DNA from: CAIKMD01 sp035533255 | GTDB lineage: Bacteria; Pseudomonadota; Alphaproteobacteria; ATCC43930; CGMCC-115725 | Direction of reading: 5' to 3' | NCBI GenBank assembly: GCA_035533255.1 | Contig: DATLUE010000212.1 | Span: 1-9,592 of the forward strand | Length of the DNA: 9,592 nucleotides | Shown: piece after piece, positions 1 to 5,418 of the stretch | How positions within the stretch are numbered: the stretch's first letter is position 1 | How the letters are laid out: every line of letters begins with the position of its first letter | Position numbers and translations under genes: made by a program | Notes under the pieces: model-generated | What the model was told of the DNA's origin: nothing | Seen by the model: only the letters and a program-made list of their open reading frames with translations | Database searches by the model: none

Positions 1-26
1 TCCCTCTCCCGCAAGCGGGAGAGGGG
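1..26. repeat. GC-rich palindrome (intergenic hairpin or terminator)
   Basis: Arms CCCTCTCCCGC (2-12) and GCGGGAGAGGG (15-25) are exact reverse complements around a two-base AA centre, and bases 1 and 26 add a T-G wobble. The element could fold as an 11-bp hairpin in RNA from either strand. It may be the terminator of a gene left of the window or one copy of a dispersed intergenic palindrome; similar pyrimidine/purine palindromes are frequent between genes in GC-rich alphaproteobacteria. No U-tract follows on the plus strand. Only one copy occurs in this window, so repeat status is inferred. Confidence 0.55.
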
Positions 27-171
27 CCACCAGAGACATGGCTTGTAACCATTTCGTTCTCAGAGCGAATATCAGGGTAGGCGCGCCGCTCGCATTTGTT
101 TGATTTGCGGCGGCGCCGGGCCGGCGTCAGGCTGGCGCCAATTTCTAGCCCCGGGGTTTGGGAGGTCGAGC

Positions 172-1167
172 ATGCTGATCAAGGTGAAACGCGGCTGGGA
201 AATGCGCGAGAGCGAGGCGACGCCGGAAGCGCTGTACTTCAATCGCCGCGCGCTGGTGAAGGCGATGGGCGTCGGCCCCATCCTCGCGGCGGCCGGCCTC
301 GCCGCGGGCGGTATTGCCGCGCCGCTGAACGCGGCCTTCGCGGCCGACGCGGCGCCGCCCGATCCGTCCGCCGGCCTCTATCCCGCCAAGCGCAATGACA
401 AATACACGCTCGACCGGCCGATCACCGCCGAGAAATACTCGACCAATTACAACAATTTCTACGAATATGGCGAGGACAAGGACATCGCCGCCGCCGCGCA
501 GCAATTGAAGATCCGGCCGTGGACGATTTCGATCGACGGCATGGTCGAGAAGCCGATCACGCTCGGCATCGACGATCTCTTGAAGCAGATGCCGCTGGAA
601 GAGCGGCTTTATCGCCACCGCTGCGTCGAGGCGTGGGCGATGGCGGTGCCGTGGACCGGCTTTCCCTTGAAGAGCTTCGTCGATATGGCGAAGCCGCTCT
701 CGGGCGCGACTTATCTGCAGATGACGACCTTCAAGGACGTGTCGATGGCGCCCGGCCAGAAAATGTTCTGGTATCCCTGGCCCTATGTCGAGGGCCTCAC
801 GATGGCCGAGGCGACCAACGAGCTCGCCTTTCTGGTGACCGGCATGTACGGCCATCCGGTGCCCAAGCAGGACGGCGCGCCGCTGCGCCTCGTCACGCCG
901 TGGAAATACGGCTTCAAATCGGTCAAATCGATCGTGAAATTCACCTTCACCGACAAGCAGCCGAAAACCTTCTGGGAAAGCCTGCAATCGGACGAATACG
1001 GCTTCTGGGCCAACGTCAATCCGGCGGTGCCGCATCCGCGCTGGAGCCAGGCGACCGAGCGCGTGCTCGGCACCGAAGAGCGCGTGCCGACCCAGATTTG
1101 GAACGGCTATGGCGCGTTCGTTGCTGCCATGTATGACAAGCTGAAAGGCGAGCGGCTGTTCGTTTGA
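172..1167 (+). CDS. msrP: Protein-methionine-sulfoxide reductase catalytic subunit MsrP
   Basis: Periplasmic molybdopterin-dependent reductase that repairs oxidised methionines in envelope proteins (formerly YedY). The 331-aa length fits the family (about 330). The N-terminus resembles other MsrP proteins and carries a twin-arginine signal: NRRALVK with R25-R26, a hydrophobic stretch at about 34-50 and an AFA-A cleavage region near residue 57. The molybdenum-ligating cysteine is Cys151, in the diagnostic context RHRCVEAWAMAVPWTGFPL. The ATG at 172 is chosen because GGAGG (161-165) lies 6 nt upstream and the Tat signal then sits at the usual distance; an in-frame ATG at 100 would add 24 atypical residues. 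The haem-binding membrane partner MsrQ is not adjacent: the next gene is an unrelated lipoprotein after a 116-bp gap. The family call is very secure; the electron donor in this organism is unknown. Confidence 0.97.
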   Translation: MLIKVKRGWEMRESEATPEALYFNRRALVKAMGVGPILAAAGLAAGGIAAPLNAAFAADAAPPDPSAGLYPAKRNDKYTLDRPITAEKYSTNYNNFYEYGEDKDIAAAAQQLKIRPWTISIDGMVEKPITLGIDDLLKQMPLEERLYRHRCVEAWAMAVPWTGFPLKSFVDMAKPLSGATYLQMTTFKDVSMAPGQKMFWYPWPYVEGLTMAEATNELAFLVTGMYGHPVPKQDGAPLRLVTPWKYGFKSVKSIVKFTFTDKQPKTFWESLQSDEYGFWANVNPAVPHPRWSQATERVLGTEERVPTQIWNGYGAFVAAMYDKLKGERLFV

Positions 1168-1223
1168 ATCAAAGCGCTAAATAGAAGTCCTCGCTGGATA
1201 TTTTAGGAAGCTTTCAGAAGTTA

Positions 1224-1253
1224 TTGTAAAGAATAGCTTCTTCGTGCTAGGCT
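1224..1253 (+). promoter_or_regulatory. Possible promoter of the small lipoprotein gene
   Basis: TTGTAA at 1224-1229 and TAGGCT at 1248-1253 are 18 nt apart and could serve as weak -35 and -10 boxes, placing a start near 1260, about 24 nt before the ATG. The surrounding 1190-1240 stretch is clearly more AT-rich than the rest of the window, as expected for a promoter. The -10 match is poor. An imperfect inverted repeat (GAAGCT at 1207-1212, AGCTTC at 1235-1240) spans the -35 region. Confidence 0.3.
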
Positions 1254-1283
1254 CTCGGTAAGTTTTAGCGAGGGAGCCTGCCC

Positions 1284-1520
1284 ATGCGGATTTCTGTGGC
1301 CTTGGCGCTCGGTGCGGCGCTGCTGCTGGCGGCGTGCGGCCAGACCCCGACCGATCGCGCGCTTACCGGCGCCGGCTTTGGCGCGGCCGGCGGCGCGTTG
1401 CTGGGCTCGGTGGTCGGAGCGCCGATGATCGGCGCGCTGGTCGGCGGCTCGGCCGGCGCGGTTGCCGGCGCGGCGACCGACCCGTCCGAGATCTATCTCG
1501 GCCAGCCGGTCTGGAAGTAA
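1284..1520 (+). CDS. Small glycine-zipper lipoprotein
   Basis: A 78-aa protein with a textbook lipoprotein signal: Arg2, a hydrophobic core at residues 3-14, and lipobox L15-A16-A17-C18, predicting lipid attachment at Cys18. The mature part is dominated by Gly/Ala with repeated small-residue spacing (about residues 29-65), the pattern of glycine-zipper proteins related to the osmotically inducible lipoprotein B (OsmB) group. It probably sits in the outer membrane or periplasm; no enzymatic role is suggested. GGGAG at about 1272-1276 is a suitable ribosome binding site. It stands alone between msrP and a convergent small gene. Small alphaproteobacterial lipoproteins of this type are often stress-induced, but nothing here proves that. 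Confidence 0.88.
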   Translation: MRISVALALGAALLLAACGQTPTDRALTGAGFGAAGGALLGSVVGAPMIGALVGGSAGAVAGAATDPSEIYLGQPVWK

Positions 1521-1539
1521 CCGCCTGGGCGTGACCGGC

Positions 1540-1561
1540 CGCGGCGGCTTTTGGCGCCGCG
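1540..1561. terminator. Possible terminator hairpin between convergent genes
   Basis: CGCGGCG (1540-1546) and CGCCGCG (1555-1561) form a 7-bp GC stem with an 8-nt loop holding TTTT. It sits exactly between the lipoprotein stop (1520) and the stop of the convergent small gene (1563), where a shared terminator would be expected. There is no clear U-run after the stem on either strand, so intrinsic termination is uncertain. Confidence 0.35.
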
Positions 1562-1562
1562 C

Positions 1563-1727
1563 CTAGCTCTTCTCGTTACGGTTCGATCCTTCGGCGAGCC
1601 GCTCGAATTGCTCGGCGAGGGCGACCAATTCCGCCTTGGTCTCGGAATGGATCACGAGGCTCACCATCGCCCGTATCTGCCTTGCTTGCTCGCGATAATA
1701 AGCCGACCGTGATTCGGTATCCGACAT
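1563..1727 (-). CDS. Small uncharacterised cytoplasmic protein (54 aa)
   Basis: Reading from the ATG at 1727 gives 54 residues beginning MSDTESRSAYYREQARQIRA and ending ERLAEGSNRNEKS. The composition is soluble and helical, with heptad-like spacing (Y10/Y11, I18, M21, L24, V25, L34, L38, F41, L44). This 'YYREQA-x-IR ... L-x-x-LAEQFERLAE' layout is familiar from short uncharacterised proteins that are very common in Bradyrhizobium and relatives; that link is from memory of the family. It is convergent with the lipoprotein gene. The Shine-Dalgarno is weak (GGCGGGAA right before the ATG), and the only other start choices are non-ATG codons. Its function is unknown. Confidence 0.7.
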   Translation of the reverse strand: MSDTESRSAYYREQARQIRAMVSLVIHSETKAELVALAEQFERLAEGSNRNEKS

Positions 1728-1829
1728 TTCCCGCCGTCGACATTTCCGTGGTGCCCGTTTGAGGGCAATAAATCAAGCGAATGCGGCGTTCTTGTGGCGT
1801 GTTGGCGGTTGCCGGAAGCCCGGCCGCGG

Positions 1830-2699
1830 TCAGGATTCGGCGCCCGATGCCAGCGCGGCGAAGGCCGCCACCGCGTCGTCGAGATTGCCATAGGTGAAGC
1901 GGTAGCAGCCGCTCGCCGCGAAGATGTCGGCGAGCAGCGCAAAGCCCGCCGCGCCGTGCAGGCTGTAATTCATCGCATTATGCGCGATCTCCATCAGCCC
2001 CGCGGCCCGCGACCAGGGCTCGAGCCGCGGCGGCGCATCCGGTTGCCAGCGCGGGAACACGATCCAGCCGACCGGCGCCGCCTCGTCGCTGCGCGCCATG
2101 CTCTCGTCCGGCGCGCGCATCAGGGCGACCGTGCCCTTCGCGGTGTCGTGCGTCTCCGCGCTGAACACCGCGTCGGGCGCATAGCCGCGCATCAGCGCGA
2201 TCGAGGCATTCTTGAGATTGACCGGCCGCGCCAGCGGCACGACGCGGCGATCCGCTGGGCGGATCAGCGCAAGCTCGTCGGACAAGAGGCGCCAGCCGCG
2301 CCGCACCAGCGCCGCGGTCAACGTGCTTTTGCCGGCGCCGGGCGCGCCGGGAAGAATCGCGACGCGGCCGCCGCGCTCGATCGCCGCCGCATGCACCACG
2401 AGATACTGATGCGCTTGCGCGGCGATCGCGAAGTTGAGGCCCCATTCGAACATCGGCAGCGCCTGGTCCGCCGGCAGCGGCTTGAACGGGCTTTCGCCGT
2501 CGAGCAGGAAGCGCGCTTGCGGCCGGAACCAGCGATGCGCGCCCCGGCCCGGCGCGACCGCGACGCGGAAATCGCAAAAGCCGCTCTCTTCGGCGAAGGC
2601 GCGCGGCGGATAGAGCAACCGCAAGCCCGCGATCAGCGGCGCGAAGGAGGTCTCGAGCCGGGCGGCGAACGGCCCGAAGCGCAAAGCCAGGGCGGTCAT
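1830..2699 (-). CDS. HPr-kinase-like protein (HprK-related kinase A type)
   Basis: A 289-aa P-loop protein related to the C-terminal kinase domain of HPr kinase/phosphorylase. The Walker A motif is GAPGAGKST (residues 118-126), preceded by the HprK-like strand VVHAAAIERGGRVAIL (102-116) and followed by LLSDE (138-142), whose Asp/Glu fit the Mg/catalytic position. Residues 1-95 form an N-terminal region not found in true HprK. The gene starts inside the end of the PqqD-like gene (ATGA overlap), so the two are probably translationally coupled. No HPr or other PTS gene is nearby, which argues against classic carbon regulation. The closest described biochemistry is that of HprK-like tailoring kinases of lasso-peptide clusters, which phosphorylate a peptide. 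By analogy this enzyme may phosphorylate a peptide or protein presented by its PqqD-like partner. The family is fairly sure; the substrate is not known. Confidence 0.85.
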   Translation of the reverse strand: MTALALRFGPFAARLETSFAPLIAGLRLLYPPRAFAEESGFCDFRVAVAPGRGAHRWFRPQARFLLDGESPFKPLPADQALPMFEWGLNFAIAAQAHQYLVVHAAAIERGGRVAILPGAPGAGKSTLTAALVRRGWRLLSDELALIRPADRRVVPLARPVNLKNASIALMRGYAPDAVFSAETHDTAKGTVALMRAPDESMARSDEAAPVGWIVFPRWQPDAPPRLEPWSRAAGLMEIAHNAMNYSLHGAAGFALLADIFAASGCYRFTYGNLDDAVAAFAALASGAES

Positions 2700-2974
2700 G
2701 CGGCCTCGATCAGGTCGAGCCGCGCGAACAGGTCGAGCGTTCGGGCGATCGCGGCGGCGCGGTCGATCGCCGCCGGCAGCTCGATCTCGCTTGCCGCGGC
2801 GGCGGCAATCGCATCCTCGCTCGCGGCGCGGGTCGCGAGCAGGCGAAACATCCAGGCGGCGAGATCAGCAAAATGATGCGTGTCGCCGGTGCGGTCGTTA
2901 TAGGCGACGATCTCGCCGTTCCATTCGCGCCACTGCACGAAAGCGCCGATGCGTCGCGCGCCCTGTCTCGTCAT
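2696..2974 (-). CDS. PqqD-like peptide chaperone of the HPr-rel-A type cassette
   Basis: A 92-aa protein with the PqqD fold pattern: short N-terminal beta strands (VQWREWNGEIVAYNDRTGDTHHF, split here as residues 13-25 and 26-35), then the conserved 'HHFADLAAWMFRLL' helix (33-46), a linker helix, and a C-terminal helix ending LDLFARLDLIEA. PqqD-like domains bind precursor peptides and hand them to a modifying enzyme. Its stop overlaps the start of the HprK-like gene by 4 nt (ATGA), and it begins 19 nt after the stop of the Tat-exported protein, so the three probably form one operon. The Shine-Dalgarno before the ATG is not obvious, which suggests coupling to the gene upstream. There is no radical-SAM enzyme or PQQ gene around it, so a role in PQQ synthesis is unlikely. 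Confidence 0.82.
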   Translation of the reverse strand: MTRQGARRIGAFVQWREWNGEIVAYNDRTGDTHHFADLAAWMFRLLATRAASEDAIAAAAASEIELPAAIDRAAAIARTLDLFARLDLIEAA

Positions 2975-2993
2975 GACAATCGCGACGCGGCGG

Positions 2994-3620
2994 TCAGGTA
3001 TTGATGTTGAGCGGCGCGAGCTGATTGGTAACCGCGTCGAGCGCGCTCTGGGCTTGGCTCGCGCTGCGCGGCGTCGTCGCCCAGATCGATCGCACCATGC
3101 TCTGGACGTCGGGCAGCGACTGGGGAAAATTGTTGGGCGAGAAGGCCGCCGCGTTCAGCAGCCCGGCTCCCACCTGCTCGCCGAAGAGCTGCGCGTTGAT
3201 CGCCGTTGCGGTGCCGTTGATCTTGCAGTGGATGCTGAGGCCGCCCTGCAGCGCCGACAGCAGCGATTGCGTGCCGCAAACCCAATGGCTGCTGAAGCCG
3301 GGCCCGCCGCTGGCGGAGGAGAAATCGGTTTGCGGGTACATCGCGGTGCGCGGCCAAAGCTGGTTGGTGCCGGCGAGGTTGCACCAGGTCAGCGGCGTCA
3401 GCCCGCAATTGACGCCCGACGGCAACGGATGCGAGAGGTTGCCCGACAGCGCGTTCGAGACCGAGCATTCGCCCGTCATCGCCAGCGCCGGCTTGCTGGC
3501 GAGGGTCACGGCGATCGGGATGCCGCCCAGGATGAGCCGCCGTCCCGGATTGCGCGGGGCGTCGGCCGAGGCCGCTGGCTCGGGCGGGCGGGAAGGGGGG
3601 GTCGAAGGATTCTGGGTCAT
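2994..3620 (-). CDS. Tat-exported cysteine-bearing protein, candidate substrate of the cassette
   Basis: 208 aa from the ATG at 3620. I do not recognise a named domain. Residues 1-47 form a Tat-type signal: a Pro/Ala-rich n-region, R27-R28-LIL, a hydrophobic segment to about residue 40 and an ALA cleavage site after Ala47. The mature protein begins MTGECSVSNALSGN and holds five cysteines (52, 72, 80, 115, 132), including the local motif NCGLTPLTWCN (71-81) with a downstream LWP. This vaguely recalls the 'CGLSPGxW' motif of some exported bacterial proteins. It ends in NINT-COOH. As first gene of the set, next to a PqqD-like carrier and a kinase-like enzyme, it is the natural candidate for the modified substrate, but this is inference. 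A TTG at 3641 would add seven residues; neither start has a clear Shine-Dalgarno. Confidence 0.75.
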   Translation of the reverse strand: MTQNPSTPPSRPPEPAASADAPRNPGRRLILGGIPIAVTLASKPALAMTGECSVSNALSGNLSHPLPSGVNCGLTPLTWCNLAGTNQLWPRTAMYPQTDFSSASGGPGFSSHWVCGTQSLLSALQGGLSIHCKINGTATAINAQLFGEQVGAGLLNAAAFSPNNFPQSLPDVQSMVRSIWATTPRSASQAQSALDAVTNQLAPLNINT

Positions 3621-3738
3621 CGCCAAAGGGAAATGGGCCAACGCGCGGTTAACCCCGGCATTTTTAGCGATGAAGCTTAAGAAACGATGAGGCCGGCCCA
3701 GCGCGCGTCCAAGGAATAGCGCGGCGGCGCCGATTTTT

Positions 3739-3773
3739 GATACGTTGACGTATCGTTATGATACGGTTACGTT
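3739..3773 (+). promoter_or_regulatory. TetR-type operator overlapping the VOC-tetR promoter
   Basis: GATACGTTGACGTATC (3739-3754) is a 16-bp dyad with perfect 7-bp arms. A second, overlapping dyad, GTATC-N5-GATAC, spans 3750-3764. Together they give three copies of a GATACG half-site: plus strand at 3739, minus strand ending at 3754, plus strand at 3760. A possible -35 box TTGACG (3745-3750) lies in the middle of the first dyad, with TACGTT (3768-3773) 17 nt on as a weak -10. This is the expected arrangement for autorepression by the TetR protein encoded second in the operon. That this TetR binds here is inferred from position and symmetry. Confidence 0.6.
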
Positions 3774-3811
3774 CTATAGATTGGCTCCAACAATCACCCC
3801 GGGAGGTCGCG

Positions 3812-4231
3812 ATGGCCGTCTGCTTTCGCTACATCGTCAACGACGTGGACGCGGCGATCGCGTTCTACACCCAGCATCTCGGCTTCAAGCTCGAGATGCA
3901 TCCGGCGCCGCCTTTCGCCGAGATCTCGCGCGACGACCTGCATCTTTATCTGACCCAACCGTTTCGCATGGGCGGCGGCGCGGCGATGCCCTCGGGCGAG
4001 CAACAAACGCCGGGCGGCTGGAACCGCATCCATCTCCCGGTCGACGATCTCGAGGGCGTCATCGCCCGGCTCAAAGCGGCTGGCGCGCGCTTCCGCAACG
4101 AAGTGATGCAGGGCGTGGGCGGCAAGCAGATATTGCTGGAGGACCCATCCGGCAATCTGGTCGAATTGTTCCAGCCGAATACCGCCGAGTATCGTGCACC
4201 GGGTTCGGGCGGCGGCCCGGCAAAGGCCTGA
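3812..4231 (+). CDS. VOC (glyoxalase/bleomycin-resistance fold) protein
   Basis: 139 aa, one complete vicinal-oxygen-chelate unit of two beta-alpha-beta-beta-beta modules. Module one is YIVNDVDAAIAFYTQHLGFK (residues 7-26) followed by strands to about 50; module two is NRIHLPVDDLEGVIARLKAAG (71-91), ending in the signature DPSGNLVELFQP (111-122). His74 and Glu118 sit at usual metal-ligand positions; the first module lacks the typical first-strand His, so metal binding may be incomplete. GGGAGG lies 5 nt before the ATG. The stop shares a base with the start of tetR (TGATG), which couples the two. VOC proteins paired with a TetR repressor often deal with a toxic small molecule or antibiotic that is also the inducer; the specific substrate cannot be read from the sequence. 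Confidence 0.9.
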   Translation: MAVCFRYIVNDVDAAIAFYTQHLGFKLEMHPAPPFAEISRDDLHLYLTQPFRMGGGAAMPSGEQQTPGGWNRIHLPVDDLEGVIARLKAAGARFRNEVMQGVGGKQILLEDPSGNLVELFQPNTAEYRAPGSGGGPAKA

Positions 4232-4812
4232 TGCCGGCTGCGGCAAAGCGCGCGGTCGATCCGCGGATCGAGCGGTCGCGCCAGGTGATCCTCGCGGCGG
4301 CGCTCGCCGAGCTCGGCGAGATCGGCTACGGCGCTTTCGCCATCGAATCGGTGGCAGCGCGCGCGGGGGTCGGTAAATCGACGATCTATCGCCATTGGCC
4401 CGACAAGCTGGCATTGATCGCCGCCGCCTTCGCAATCTTGCACGAGGGCGCTGCTCCCGATCTGGCCGACGGCGCGCCGCGCGAGAAGCTGGAGCGCATC
4501 CTGCGCCACGTCGCGGCGATGGTCGCCGATTCGCCGTTCTCGGTATGCCTGCCGGCGCTGATCGATGCCGCGGAACGCGATTCGGCATTGCGGCGCTTCC
4601 ATCATCGCTTCCAGGCCGAGGCGCGCAAGCCGCTGATCGGCCTGATCGCCGCCGGCATCGCGAGCGGCGATTTTCCCGCTCGCCTCGATGCCGAGCTGGC
4701 CGCGCTATCGCTGCTCGGCGCGATCTTCTTTCGCCGCTTGATGACCGGCGAGACCTTCGATCCGGCGCGAGTCGGCGCGCTGATCGATGCCGTGATCGGT
4801 GCTCCGCGTTGA
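4231..4812 (+). CDS. TetR/AcrR-family transcriptional regulator
   Basis: 193 aa with the canonical TetR N-terminal DNA-binding domain. Helix 1 is RSRQVILAAALAELGEIGY (residues 15-33), and the helix-turn-helix is FAIESVAARAGVGKSTIYRHW (36-56) followed by PDKLALI. The C-terminal ligand/dimer domain (about 85-193) resembles the group in which the recognition helix reads TIYRxWPxK. Its ATG overlaps the TGA of the VOC gene by one base, so the two are co-translated. It most likely represses its own operon through the dyads at 3739-3764. It converges with the next gene, with only 3 nt between stop codons and no room for a separate terminator. The inducer is unknown. Confidence 0.93.
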   Translation: MPAAAKRAVDPRIERSRQVILAAALAELGEIGYGAFAIESVAARAGVGKSTIYRHWPDKLALIAAAFAILHEGAAPDLADGAPREKLERILRHVAAMVADSPFSVCLPALIDAAERDSALRRFHHRFQAEARKPLIGLIAAGIASGDFPARLDAELAALSLLGAIFFRRLMTGETFDPARVGALIDAVIGAPR

Positions 4813-4815
4813 GAC

Positions 4816-5214
4816 TTAAGCGGTGACGCGCGCGCCTTTGTGGGTCTTCAGCCAATCCTGGAGATAGATCACGCCCTCGGCGCGGGCGGGCGCCGGCATC
4901 GCCGGCGCGGCGCGGGCAAGCGGCATGTCTTCCTCGCCAATCTCGGCCGGGAAGAACGTGGCGTCCTGGTCTTGCGGCGGCGCCCAGGGCGTGAACACGC
5001 GCTTGCGAGGCCGCTGCGGCGGAGCCTCGTCGCGCCATGCCCAGAGGATGGTCGCGATCAAGCCGACCAGCGCTGCCGTCAATCCGGCGACGCCGAAGGC
5101 CACCGCCTCGGGCTGCTCGGTCGCGGCGACCGCGACCATTGCCGCGGCCCCGTTGGCGGCCAGCGCCAAACTGCCGACGGCGATGGCGATGACAACCGGT
5201 TTGCGATCGCTCAT
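4816..5214 (-). CDS. Uncharacterised two-helix membrane protein (132 aa)
   Basis: The start at 5214 (MSDRKPVVIAIAVG) is fixed by GGAGG (5222-5226, read on the minus strand) 7 nt upstream. Two hydrophobic helices, about residues 7-30 and 37-60, are followed by a 70-residue Pro/Ala-rich tail with charged patches (RDEAPPQRPRKR at 61-72) and a more structured end, GVIYLQDWLKTHKG. The positive charge just after helix 2 suggests the tail is cytoplasmic and that both ends face inward. I recognise no family. It is divergent from the 162-aa membrane protein and convergent with tetR. An unusual feature is that its ribosome binding site is one arm of a perfect inverted repeat. Confidence 0.8.
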   Translation of the reverse strand: MSDRKPVVIAIAVGSLALAANGAAAMVAVAATEQPEAVAFGVAGLTAALVGLIATILWAWRDEAPPQRPRKRVFTPWAPPQDQDATFFPAEIGEEDMPLARAAPAMPAPARAEGVIYLQDWLKTHKGARVTA

Positions 5215-5221
5215 GCGCGTG

Positions 5222-5253
5222 CCTCCGTTAACTTTGATTAAGATTAACGGAGG
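5222..5253 (-). promoter_or_regulatory. Inverted repeat enclosing the Shine-Dalgarno (possible translational switch)
   Basis: CCTCCGTTAA (5222-5231) and TTAACGGAGG (5244-5253) are perfect reverse complements separated by 12 AT-rich bases. Read in the direction of the minus-strand gene, the downstream arm ends in the GGAGG that lies 7 nt before the ATG at 5214, and the upstream arm carries the matching CCTCC. An mRNA containing both arms would fold a 10-bp hairpin that buries the ribosome binding site. If transcription starts inside the repeat, it would instead be a DNA operator. Three TTAA cores are embedded. Confidence 0.55.
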
Positions 5254-5340
5254 GCAACGCGCACAAACAATGCCGGTGTTCTTTACAAAACCGGGCGGCG
5301 CAGTGCCGGCAAGTCTTCCAACGCGTTGAAAAACCGTATC

Positions 5341-5357
5341 TGGCGCGGCGGTTGCAA
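5341..5357 (+). promoter_or_regulatory. Candidate sigma-54 (RpoN) -24/-12 promoter
   Basis: TGGCGCG-N4-TTGCA matches the sigma-54 consensus TGGCACG-N4-TTGCW with one mismatch. The invariant GG (5342-5343) and GC (5354-5355) are exactly 10 nt apart. It is intergenic and points at the 162-aa membrane-protein gene, with an expected start near 5367 and a leader of about 50 nt. I saw no good sigma-70 boxes in the same stretch. GC-rich DNA makes chance matches more likely, and no enhancer-binding protein is encoded in the window. Confidence 0.45.
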
Positions 5358-5418
5358 CGCTTATCGCGACAGTGCCCGGCCATAACAATCGCCGGCAAAT
5401 TCGCGATGGAGGATCAGC

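Noticed and set aside
1794..2876. Long open plus-strand frame opposite the HprK-like gene
   Set aside because: Arg/Ala-rich, no motifs; the opposite strand shows a clear P-loop protein and ATGA-coupled neighbour.
3794..5038. Long open frame on the minus strand across the VOC and tetR genes
   Set aside because: Low-complexity Arg/Ala-rich translation, antisense to two well-supported genes.
5228..5247. CtrA-type binding site (TTAA cores near 5228, 5238 and 5244)
   Set aside because: CtrA boxes require TTAA-N7-TTAA; here the spacings are 6, 2 and 12, and the cores are better explained as parts of the inverted repeat.
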